Below are positions 1 through 8,106 of a DNA stretch of 64,000 bases, piece after piece; position 1 is the first letter of the stretch, and each line of letters opens with the position of its first letter. The DNA is from Pachyseris speciosa (lineage: Eukaryota > Cnidaria > Anthozoa > Scleractinia > Pachyseridae): positions 1 through 64,000 of the forward strand of contig JAEMWC010001401.1 of NCBI GenBank assembly GCA_016490735.1. Direction: 5' to 3'. The notes beneath the pieces were generated by a model. That model searched no databases. It had not been told where the DNA came from and was given only the letters and a program-made list of their open reading frames with translations. The translations under genes were made by a program, and so were the position numbers.

Positions 1-59
1 ATGAAAAACAATAATAGACAATATCACAGAAAAAATTTGCAATTAAATATGCTTTATGC

Positions 60-840
60 CTTCTTGATAAGTATATTTGCTTTCTTCATGTGCTTAGTTT
101 ATTTCATAAATTAAATCTTCAAAACAATTGCTCATGATGTATTTGCACTTGTTTTTTTCATACATTTGCTTCATAATTTTTTTGTTATCCGACACTTGAT
201 ATACACCAGTTGGGCTTTTAAATTCAAGACAAAGAGCACTGTATTTTCTTGTGGGATTCAACAACATCAAATCACACTGACCAGCCATATACCCTTTTAT
301 TATAACTTCTGATTCTCATGTTGGAATTTATTTGATTTTCACCAAGACCGACAATCATTAATGCGTCTTCATATTTCTTTCTGATGAATGAAACAATCTT
401 ATAATGCAGATCATTTTCACATTCAATTAATAGCATATTATTGCTTCTGTCATTGAACTGTTTGTAATATCCCTGTTTCCTGATTGATGGCAATACTTTC
501 GATGTAACCCAATGTTTGAATTTACAGCTTCTTGTTTTTGGAAGATAATATGAGTGAATAAAATCCTGATTCATTTATAAAAAAAACATTTGAAAGTTTT
601 TTCAGTGGCCTCAGCACGAGGGAACGTTTTGTTCCCCGTGAGTTTATGATTATTTTGTGGTCTCTTAAGATTTTATCATCAGATACAACATGATCTTTGA
701 TTGCTTTTTGTGGATTTTTATATTCAAGAATAGTAGCTATGTCTCTTCCTCTGAACCATATGTCATTGTTATCATCAACATAACAATCTATTGATACATC
801 TATCTCTTTATTATCGTAGGAAGATTTTTGAATTTGTATA
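60..840 (-). pseudogene. Bro-N / nuclease-like protein, broken copy
   Basis: Counterpart of the intact gene at 20826-21671. The N-terminal Bro-N part is readable in pieces between about 580 and 830, the middle (motif HWVTSKVLPSIRKQGYYK) at 272-574, and the C-terminal nuclease-like part with CLEFKSPTG at 94-288. These pieces lie in different frames, so at least two indels separate them, and the tail ends early compared with the other copy. It lacks the 33-bp tandem repeat seen in the intact gene. Bro-N domains are known from baculovirus BRO and phage antirepressor-type proteins; the role here is unknown. Last minus-strand gene of the block. Confidence 0.75.
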
Positions 841-963
841 TTATATTATAATAATTCATTTTTTAAATTCATTTTCGACCTGTGTTTAAATATAGTCAGG
901 AATAATAATATTCTTGGCTATATAATAGCAAATAACAGCAAACACTGTAGTTCTTATTAATAG

Positions 964-1946
964 GTTAGATAATATTCTTTTATAAGAATTTCATATATCT
1001 TTTAAATCCCTAAATGGTATCCAACTGTTAAATTCATCACTATATCCCTTCCACTTCACCAAAGCTTGTTTCTTCTTGTAATCTCTGCGAATGACTTTAT
1101 CAATACGGAAAACATCCTGTCTGGCTTTTAATAATTCTTGTTAATAAAAACTTCCTTGTATTTCTTCATCGTTGAGATCCTTTAATTTGTAAGTGATTGG
1201 GTTTGTATATTGGATTTTATCAATTATAAATACTTCCTCAGTCAATTTGGTGTATAGCCTTTATCAAAAGTCTTTCTTTTATATTTAGATATTCGGACCT
1301 TGTCACCAACCTAAAATTTGGTTTAGCTGATAATGGCTCCATATCACCGTATAGATTAAAGTAAACAGTTCCTTCATTCTTTTTTATTTGAAGCCTCTGT
1401 GGGTGTCATCTTTGCTTGAATGTTTGGTATTATTATACTGTTTTACTAGTTTTGGTAACATGTCTAAAATACTGTGTATTACCTTGAACAGTGAACTGCT
1501 TCCACATTTTGGACTTCATTGTTCGATTCCATCTTTCAACCACTGAGGACTTTTCTTCATTTTCAGTAGAGTACATCTGTATACTATGTTTCTCTAGCAA
1601 GTCCTTCAAGTGTTTGTTATAGAATTCTTTTCCCTTATCAACCCATAAATACTGTGGTTTTCTGCCTTCCTTGAATATTGTTTTGAATGCTTCAGTGACA
1701 GATTCACCCTTTTTATCCTTCAGAGGAACAATCCAACCATATTTACTGAAGACATCAATAGCCATAAGAAGATATCGATAACCTTTATTCCATTTGCTGA
1801 ATTTTTGCATTTCAACAAGATCAGCAGCCCATATTTCATCAATTTATTTACAATCACACGCCGCCGAGTGAAATTTCGTTTTATGGGTGCATGTAATTCA
1901 TCTGCTAGTTTTTCTTGCCAGTTTTCTTCACTCGACGGCTTTTTCC
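964..1946 (-). pseudogene. Polinton integrase, broken copy
   Basis: Retrovirus-like DDE integrase with C-terminal chromodomain, homologous throughout to the frame at 21683-22645. Readable pieces include the catalytic core at 1433-1810 (WVDKGKEFYN and SSVVERWNRT blocks) and the basic N-terminal piece around 1850-1946. The frame is broken by a one-base loss near 1846 (AATAAATTG where the other copy has AATAAAATTG), by indels near 1440 and by others toward the chromodomain, so no full enzyme can be made. The N-terminal coding segment overlaps the end of the PLA2 gene in the -1 frame, as in the other copy. Confidence 0.85.
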
Positions 1947-1953
1947 GTTTTTT
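1860..1953 (-). promoter_or_regulatory. Candidate -1 frameshift signal, PLA2 to integrase (copy A)
   Basis: On the minus strand a slippery heptamer A AAA AAC (1947-1953) lies in the PLA2 frame. A 7-nt spacer follows, then a 13-bp stem (arms 1927-1939 and 1860-1872, one G-U wobble) with a 54-nt loop that holds the PLA2 stop codon (1905-1907). The integrase frame is -1 relative to PLA2. By my reading only one of about 103 bases differs from copy B here, far fewer than on either side. The geometry is seen directly; function is inferred. Confidence 0.7.
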
Positions 1954-2540
1954 GGAACACCCAAACCTAGTTTCTCCTTTGTGTTGATTAGGAATTAACT
2001 GTTTGACCCCATTTTGGCATTTCACCATATGGTATTTGGTCAAGAGATTTTACCATTGTTCTATCACAATCACTTTTATTTTTTCCCATGTCATAACAAA
2101 TATCATGATAAGCTGCTATTTCATCCACCTTATTGTAAGGTTGGACATACCATTTCGTGACCTCACCTGTGTTTTATCATACTCTAACTGTTTATCGAGG
2201 GGATTATAAGGCCCCATGTATTTATATTTACTTGGAGTCCAACCTGCTTTTGGTTTTGGTAGTTTACCGATCATCTTGTGAATGTCAATAGCACCACCAT
2301 AATCCAATCCCTTAATATCTGTTTTATAACGAATGCTTGGTCTCACTTTTGTTGACAGTTGATTTAAAGCTTCAGTCCCAACCTTTGTAATTAAAGGCTT
2401 TGTGAGGGAAAGTCCTTTATCAATTAATTGCTTTTGCAGCTTTGGATTTCTCATTGCTTCACTTGCATAATATCTGCCCATTTCAACACCCTTTTTGCTA
2501 AATAAGGAACTCCATGTTCTAAGAATCCAGTTAGTGCCAT
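1905..2540 (-). pseudogene. Phospholipase A2-like virion protein, broken copy
   Basis: Homologous to the intact gene at 22603-23340. The calcium-loop-like motif YMGPYNPL and the catalytic pair HD (in AYHDICYD) are both still encoded. The frame is broken by a one-base loss in an A/G run near 2490 and again near 2165, just after the EYD segment. It is also shorter in the middle, lacking the residues between the TDI and GGAIDIHK blocks of copy B. A parvovirus-type PLA2 fold would act in breaching a membrane during entry; for this element that is inferred from family knowledge. Confidence 0.8.
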
Positions 2541-2554
2541 ATCTGCTGCCGAAT

Positions 2555-2743
2555 CTAGTATGCCCGCCCTTTCAGACGGGCCAATCCTTTTCCCTGTTTC
2601 TTGACAAATTTAGTCTTTGTAATTCCACATTCTGCACAAGTGCATTTCATCACAGTTCGACCATTTTTTGTCTTTTGATATCTTTCACTCCCAGGTACAC
2701 ATTCTGTGACTTTCTTCTGTTTTACACAATATGATTTTACCAT
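2555..2743 (-). CDS. Small four-cysteine (DUF5679-like) protein, copy A
   Basis: A 62-residue basic protein with Cys pairs near the N-terminus (YCVKQKKVTEC) and the middle (CTCAECGI), around a TKNGR segment. This matches the pattern of DUF5679-type small zinc-binding proteins, which I recall from adenovirus-like and Polinton-like elements; the binding of zinc is inferred. It starts at an ATG next to the protease stop (2756), so it is probably co-transcribed with the upstream genes. Its 3' end overlaps the PLA2 frame (-1) and contains a slippery heptamer with a hairpin. In copy A it reads eleven codons past the heptamer before stopping; in copy B it stops at once. Confidence 0.7.
   Translation of the reverse strand: MVKSYCVKQKKVTECVPGSERYQKTKNGRTVMKCTCAECGITKTKFVKKQGKGLARLKGRAY
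2562..2594 (-). promoter_or_regulatory. Candidate -1 frameshift signal, Cys protein to PLA2 (copy A)
   Basis: In the minus-strand frame of the small Cys protein the heptamer G GGA AAA (2588-2594) is followed by a 6-nt spacer and a hairpin at 2562-2581: an 8-bp stem with five G-C pairs at its base and a GAAA loop. A one-base backward slip would enter the PLA2 frame, which is open from here through the PLA2 ATG at 2540. The matching place in copy B has GGGAAAC, the same spacing and the same stem. Confidence 0.7.
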
Positions 2744-2755
2744 TATACCATTAAG

Positions 2756-4069
2756 TTAGATATTTTTAAAGTAGTCTATGATGAATCTGTGATTGACACT
2801 CGTATCTGTTGAACTGAATTTGGAATTGTGTATTGTATCCAGAATAGATCTGCCTTTTTGTCTCTCGAGAAGATAGTACAAACACCAATATCCACACAAG
2901 ACTGAATCCCTTTCTTGTATCTCATCACCAGAGTATTCAAGTTGTTTCCCGCTTGTAGCCATATATATTTGAACTTCTGTCGGCATCATCAATCCGAATG
3001 AATCGAAGTATTCACAGTATGTGTCCATATTCTGATAACATACCCAATGAGTACCTGGTCCAATCCGACTGTCAAGATTTACTATTCCACACTCTTTGTT
3101 TTTTATTTGTCTCGGCAAAGCATCCCGACTGAAAACTCCTCTAAAATGTTTTATTCCAAGTTGTTTCACCCAAGCTTGTAAATCAAAGTTGGATAATGGT
3201 TTATTAATGAATCTTACAGTATTGTTCCTAGTATGGGGATTGAATTGAATGGACTGTTTTTGCTTAATAGAAGTCCTTTTCCTTTGGTCTTTTTTTTTTT
3301 TCATTCCAAGACCGATTGGGTTATCCCATGTACCAGCAACTGGGGGTGATCTCCATGGCATCATAGCATGTTTTCCACCACTTTTATTTATTTTACTAGT
3401 TTGAATATTATCTGGAACATGTACCGGCAGTGACCGTCTTGGACGACTGTGTTCAACATGCAAACCTTTTCCAGTTAAGGCATTCATAAGCAGAGGAATT
3501 CCAATACTTGCTAAAAGTGTTCCAAGAAAACCACCAGACTGAGTTTTTGTTGGTTTGATAGCAAGTTGTCCACCAGACTGCATCGCATTGACAAGATCAG
3601 CCATTTGTCTCACATTTAACAAATTTTTATAATTCAATAGTTGGGACAAGTTTTGATTGGGAATAATGAATCCTCCTTTTTGTTCTTTCCAAACAATTTA
3701 TCAATACCAAGGCTTGCCAATGAAGAAAGAGCACCTGTGGCCAATGCTGGAGCCGCTTTTGCTACTGCCTTACCTGCATATGGCAATAGTCTTGTTCCAA
3801 GTGAAAAAAAGACTTGACCAAAGAGAACCTCCATGTACAACAGCTTTTCTGATTTGAGTTTTTGATATAGAGATGTCTGAACCTTTTCCCAATCTTTTTG
3901 ATTTCATCAGTTTGTTGATTTGTGTCTTTGTCAACATGAGTTGATCACCTCCTGATAATTCACTATGCGATAACCTCAATGTTACAGCTGAATTTGTTCT
4001 ATAAGCTTTTGCAAGCTTTTCTTTCTGACCTTGTGAAAGTTTCACTCCATGAGGATGATAAGTAGTCAT
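2756..4069 (-). pseudogene. Minor virion protein plus adenain-like protease, fused and frameshifted
   Basis: The first part (4069 downward) matches the 283-residue minor virion protein at 24485-25336 and begins MTTYHPHGVKLS. It is broken twice by homopolymer indels: an extra T in a T run near 3807 and a lost A near 3685. The last 297 codons (2756-3649) are open and end in a C5-family (adenain) cysteine protease domain with GTHWVCY (His about residue 201 of that open stretch), EYFDSFG (Asp about 216) and VLCGYWC (Cys about 252). In this copy a 12-A run puts minor protein and protease in one frame. In copy B the protease lies in the -1 frame. Adenain-type enzymes cleave virion precursors during maturation. 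Confidence 0.8.
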
Positions 4070-4174
4070 ATAATATATGTTTATACTAAATTGTATTTAA
4101 TATAAATAATGATTTAATTTATTTAATTATTTAATTTATTAATTTATTTAATTATTTCCAATTAATTATCCCAT

Positions 4175-5464
4175 TTACATAGATCTCAGAATCAACTTTC
4201 CAACAGTCTTTCTCATCTCAACATCCTGCTCATAGAGGACTAGTGCATACACGCTGTAATCAGCATTTGTTGCCGCACTCAAAGTGTATTTGAAAGTCAG
4301 TTTGGTCATTCCATCTTTGATATCCTGTTTCAGTTTGGTCAAATCAAAGTAAATGAAAGGGAATATTGTACCGAAGTTGCCCCTGTTGAGTAATGTGCTA
4401 TCACTGAAGTCATTTACAACTTCAACATATTTCAAAACATCTCTGAATACTCTTGTTGGTTCAGTTGAGGGTTTATAATGTACCTCTGGATAATCATTTC
4501 CATTACCAACCTCGAGATAACAATCAGTCAAAGTTTGGTTATTTGCAACTGAGAAGGTGTTATAGAGAAATTTATTGGCTGTCTGATCTGCATCATTTGC
4601 ATCATTGATTATGAACACAAAGACATGCCTGGGTTTGTTTATTCCTGTGGAAATACGGAAATTAGCTGTCTGCTGTCTTGTTGAATTGCCTCTCTCAACC
4701 ATTTCTCTCATGTAAGTCCACTTTCTGTTGTCAAGATACTTGCTCATGTACAAAGACTTCCCAATTGAATTAAAAATAATACGAGGAACAATAAGCTGAA
4801 ATTTGGTGAGTACCACACGGCAATTATCAGCAGCTTGCCAAATCATATTGTCACCACTCTCAAGTGTCAAGTTAACCTCCAGTTTAGAGTTTGGCAAAAG
4901 TTCATCCCAAAGGCTCTTGAAAAAACCGTATCTGTTCAATGCAAGCTCTGCATTTACTTTACCATTTGCACCATTCAACAGCGCTTTACGAGCTGCGAAA
5001 CCCTTGTTATAAGTAGCCGCCTGATCCGCTCTGTCATCAGCTTGTCTTTTGTCGTCAAGATAGAAGAACTCATTGGTTCCCTGACTTGCAGCATAACCTT
5101 GTGAATACTCAAGCAACGACTTAATATTTGTAGCTTGGTTAGCATAACGGCATTCATAAACATCAATACAATTCATTTTTACATTAAGGGTGTTTACAAT
5201 AGCATGAACTGAATTAACAATACCATTTCGATCTGCAGCTGCAATGTCAGCTCCATCTGCAAGCTTCTTAACAATGAAATCAACATTCAAACGGGCATTG
5301 TACCAATCAAATGGTGTAGTCTCTCCACTGTTGTCAACAACAAAGCGGTAACCTGTTTTCCTCTGATGAGCATTGTTTGCTACTACAGTATTAAGTGCTG
5401 TCTCTAGTTCGAACACCACATCTTCATATCGTTCGATATATTTTGAGTCGCGATAGTTTGACAT
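4175..5464 (-). CDS. Major capsid protein (double jelly-roll), intact copy
   Basis: A 429-residue protein matching the Polinton protein long called PY, recognised as a double jelly-roll hexon-type capsid protein. Visible signs are the conserved N-terminal region (MSNYRDSKYIERYEDVV), a central region rich in beta-strand-like alternation, and the C-terminal strand pattern TFKYTLSAATNADYSVYALVLYEQDVE. The family assembles as pseudo-hexagonal trimers. The ATG sits in the recurring TATATG context with TCTAACA upstream. It lies between the minor virion protein and the small basic protein, all on the minus strand. A long AT-rich tract (4070-4174) separates it from the next gene downstream. The homologue in copy B is broken, so this is the only intact capsid gene in the window. 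Confidence 0.85.
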   Translation of the reverse strand: MSNYRDSKYIERYEDVVFELETALNTVVANNAHQRKTGYRFVVDNSGETTPFDWYNARLNVDFIVKKLADGADIAAADRNGIVNSVHAIVNTLNVKMNCIDVYECRYANQATNIKSLLEYSQGYAASQGTNEFFYLDDKRQADDRADQAATYNKGFAARKALLNGANGKVNAELALNRYGFFKSLWDELLPNSKLEVNLTLESGDNMIWQAADNCRVVLTKFQLIVPRIIFNSIGKSLYMSKYLDNRKWTYMREMVERGNSTRQQTANFRISTGINKPRHVFVFIINDANDADQTANKFLYNTFSVANNQTLTDCYLEVGNGNDYPEVHYKPSTEPTRVFRDVLKYVEVVNDFSDSTLLNRGNFGTIFPFIYFDLTKLKQDIKDGMTKLTFKYTLSAATNADYSVYALVLYEQDVEMRKTVGKLILRSM

Positions 5465-5486
5465 ATATTATTGTGTTAGATAAAAG

Positions 5487-5727
5487 TTATTTTATTTTAC
5501 GAGGTCTGCCTCTCTTTCTTTTGATCATACCCCGATCTGTTGTTCACTCTTGGCCCCACTCTTTCTCCTGCTCAGAAGTTCAATGATTTTGTCACCAGCT
5601 TTTTTGCCAGCATGTTCACCAATTGTTGTAGCTGCTTTTTCAGTTGCTTTTTTTACGGCTGTTTTGGTAAGGTCAGTTAAGACACCTTCACCATAATGTT
5701 CATATTTTTTAATTCAAACCTTTTCAT
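5487..5727 (-). pseudogene. Small basic AT-hook protein, frameshifted copy
   Basis: Counterpart of the intact 76-codon gene at 26780-27010. The start (ATG at 5725-5727) and the C-terminal KRKRGRPRK-type AT hook are both recognisable. A one-base loss in an A/T run about 20 bases after the start makes the reading frame stop at once. As this is a homopolymer indel, an assembly error is possible. Confidence 0.75.
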
Positions 5728-5740
5728 ATACTATTAGGTT

Positions 5741-6526
5741 TTATAATTCAGTCCCTCTCAAGAAAAACTCAATATACCAATCTATCCCATTTAAATCGAC
5801 TGGAGCTCCAGAAGAGTCTGTGACATAAAAATGCATTGAGCTGATTGAATATGTTGAGACAGGATTCCATGAAAGAAAACGAGGTTTGTAAGTGAATGGT
5901 AAACTTCTGACGAGATCTGTGACTGGAATAACTGCGATTGTACTTGTACTATTGCCATCAACAATGCTATCTATCACCATATCACAATTGATATAAATTT
6001 CATCTACTCCTCTTGTGATATCAGGTAGATTTGTTCCATATTCAGTGGCTGAAATTAATTTTGACTCAAACCCAATAAGTTTTCTGAAATCAAGATCTCT
6101 TAAATCCACTCGATAATTTTCATCAAGTTCGATCAAAATACGATATGTTGATAAAACGAAAAGCATATTAATACCATACTTGAATTTTGATTTGTCTGTT
6201 TCAGATGGATTCAGTACATGGCTATTTTTACTCATATACTCGTGAATGTAACTATTGATATCGTCGTATGAATACATCCCGTCAACGAATGTTATTGTTT
6301 CCCAGTTTACGCCTTTGTCATAGCTATATTTAATTTTATTATTCCCAAAAAATTCTCTGATGTTGTACCAGCTGTATGTCATATTGATAACATTCACAGC
6401 CATTTCATGTTTCAAATCATGCGATAATACTAGAGGTGTATTGAATCTTTTTTCAAAATCATGACTCTTACTAACACCAATCTTGTCTCTGTTTTTACTG
6501 TTGAATCGTAATGAAATTTCTGTCAT
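5741..6526 (-). CDS. Minor capsid / penton-like protein (PX type), copy A
   Basis: A 261-residue protein of the Polinton PX family, interpreted in the literature as a single jelly-roll penton-like protein that forms the capsid vertices. It shows the conserved N-terminus (RFNSKNRDK), then NVINMTYSWYNI, a KYSYDKGVNWETI block and SYDDINSYIHEYM. It aligns end to end with the intact copy at 27024-27809. It starts at an ATG in TATATG context with a TCTAA motif upstream, 6 bases after the stop of the coiled-coil gene, which suggests co-expression. Penton proteins anchor fibres; two collagen-like fibre genes lie on the other strand beyond the ATPase. Confidence 0.8.
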   Translation of the reverse strand: MTEISLRFNSKNRDKIGVSKSHDFEKRFNTPLVLSHDLKHEMAVNVINMTYSWYNIREFFGNNKIKYSYDKGVNWETITFVDGMYSYDDINSYIHEYMSKNSHVLNPSETDKSKFKYGINMLFVLSTYRILIELDENYRVDLRDLDFRKLIGFESKLISATEYGTNLPDITRGVDEIYINCDMVIDSIVDGNSTSTIAVIPVTDLVRSLPFTYKPRFLSWNPVSTYSISSMHFYVTDSSGAPVDLNGIDWYIEFFLRGTEL

Positions 6527-6532
6527 ATACTT

Positions 6533-7411
6533 TTACATTAGATATTTCATCATTATTTTATTGAGCTCTTTGATTCCAAGGACGCCCATTCTGTTTAATG
6601 TGTGCAATATCTTTACAAACTCATTTCTGACACTCATACTGTTGTTACCAGCAGAAATAGATCCACCAAGTAACTGCAGTCGTGAAAGCAAGTCGCCAAC
6701 ATTATTGTAATGAAAAACATTAGCTCCATGTTGTGTTTTTTTCTTTCTCATACCTTTACCAATTGTTTTTGAGCCTTCTTCAATGACACCAATTCTTTTT
6801 CGGTACTTTTGTAGTAATTTGATCTCTTGAGTTAATTTAAATATTTGTTCTTTATTTTTATCCCTCGATTTTTTACTAGTTGATAGTTGACCTTTTTGAC
6901 GTCCCATTTCTTTGGTTAACTTGCCGATTTTTGCATCATAGTCATTGATATCGATTGTTCCATCCATTTGCATATTTAAAATTTGTGATGGAGGCGGTAA
7001 ATTATATTTTGTCAATGTTTCAACCTCCTCAAGTGAAAAACCTTTGTCAATATTTGACTGATAAGGTGCTTCAGTTTCAGACATCATTTTTGGTTTGTAA
7101 TCAATTGGTAATTTTGTTGTTTCTGTGGGGATTGATTCAGGTAATGTGTTTAATAGCATAAGATCTTCAAAACCGGATGTCAAGGCTTTTTTATTCTTTT
7201 TCAACTGTTCAATGACTTCATCCTGTTTTTTGTCGACACTTTCTTTCACACTCTTCTGAACATCAATAGAGGGTTTCAGTAATTCTGACGTTTCATCATA
7301 TGCATCCTGTTTTCTGTTTTCGTAAGTCTTGATAACCTGACGAACTTCACTCGTCCTATTTCCAGCTTCAATTCCACTTTTAAGAAGCCTTTTCATACGT
7401 TCAATATCCAT
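6533..7411 (-). CDS. Coiled-coil structural protein, copy A
   Basis: A 292-residue, mostly helical and highly charged protein. Residues about 20-75 and 150-215 are Lys/Glu/Gln-rich with heptad-like spacing and no Cys, consistent with coiled coils. A glycine-serine-rich segment (LGGSISAGNNS) precedes a helical C-terminus (LHTLNRMGVLGIKELNKIMMKYL). Polintons commonly carry one or two coiled-coil proteins of unknown exact role next to the capsid genes; a scaffold or minor virion role is inferred from position only. It is divergently transcribed from the packaging ATPase over a 37-bp gap. Confidence 0.65.
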   Translation of the reverse strand: MDIERMKRLLKSGIEAGNRTSEVRQVIKTYENRKQDAYDETSELLKPSIDVQKSVKESVDKKQDEVIEQLKKNKKALTSGFEDLMLLNTLPESIPTETTKLPIDYKPKMMSETEAPYQSNIDKGFSLEEVETLTKYNLPPPSQILNMQMDGTIDINDYDAKIGKLTKEMGRQKGQLSTSKKSRDKNKEQIFKLTQEIKLLQKYRKRIGVIEEGSKTIGKGMRKKKTQHGANVFHYNNVGDLLSRLQLLGGSISAGNNSMSVRNEFVKILHTLNRMGVLGIKELNKIMMKYLM

Positions 7412-7448
7412 ATATAATTGAGTTAGACTAATCTAAACTATTAACATA
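7412..7448. promoter_or_regulatory. Divergent promoter between coiled-coil and ATPase genes (copy A)
   Basis: The 37-bp gap contains GTTAGACTAATCTAAAC, an inverted pair of the TCTAA motif that stands before most virion genes, one copy per direction. The matching gap in copy B (28662-28697) keeps it. Confidence 0.45.
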
Positions 7449-8090
7449 ATGGAAATTCCAAATTATGATATTATTCAGGATTCAAACAAGTCTTTCAGAC
7501 AGTTGTATCCGTATATGCCGAAAGATACTTTTAGAATGTTATTGGCTGGGAATTCTGGATCTGGAAAGACTACACTATTTATGCACTTGATTATGGAACC
7601 ATTGGTCTATTATGATCAGATCCATCTATACGCCAAAAATTTAGATCAGGATAAGTATCGATATTTACAGCAAGTAATGGATGTAATAAGCAAACAAGTT
7701 GGTTACCCAGTTTTGATTTGTAGCCAAGATGAAATTTTACCTGTTGAACAAATTAAAGACACTGAATTGCAGCGGTTGGTTGTGTTTGATGATTTTGTGA
7801 CAGATAAAAAACAAGATCAAATCATCGGCTATTTCATTCAAGGTCGCCATAAAAATTGTTCGGTACTGTACCTAACACAGTCATTCTATGGATGTCCAAA
7901 ATCTGTTAGGCTTAATTGTAGCCACTTCTGCCTTTATGATTTTCCATCAACAAGAGAGAGAAACATCATATCACAAGAGCTTGGAATCGATAAACAAAAG
8001 TATATTGAAGCAACTAAGAAACCATATTCCTTCTGTTATGTTGATAAACCAATGAAAACAGTGAAGAGAAACTTTTATGGAGTTATATAA
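7449..8090 (+). CDS. Genome-packaging ATPase (FtsK/HerA, A32-like), copy A
   Basis: A 213-residue P-loop ATPase of the FtsK/HerA superfamily, the DNA-packaging motor type of Polintons, adintoviruses and large DNA viruses. Walker A is GNSGSGKTT at about residues 34-42 and Walker B is LVVFDDF with the acidic pair at about 114-115. A conserved GRHKNCSVLYLTQSFYG segment follows, with the sensor Gln at its end. It pumps DNA into preformed capsids. It is first in the plus-strand block, with a fibre gene 16 bases downstream. Length is normal for the family and the frame is intact. Confidence 0.9.
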   Translation: MEIPNYDIIQDSNKSFRQLYPYMPKDTFRMLLAGNSGSGKTTLFMHLIMEPLVYYDQIHLYAKNLDQDKYRYLQQVMDVISKQVGYPVLICSQDEILPVEQIKDTELQRLVVFDDFVTDKKQDQIIGYFIQGRHKNCSVLYLTQSFYGCPKSVRLNCSHFCLYDFPSTRERNIISQELGIDKQKYIEATKKPYSFCYVDKPMKTVKRNFYGVI

Positions 8091-8106
8091 TCTAATATAA
8101 TATTAT

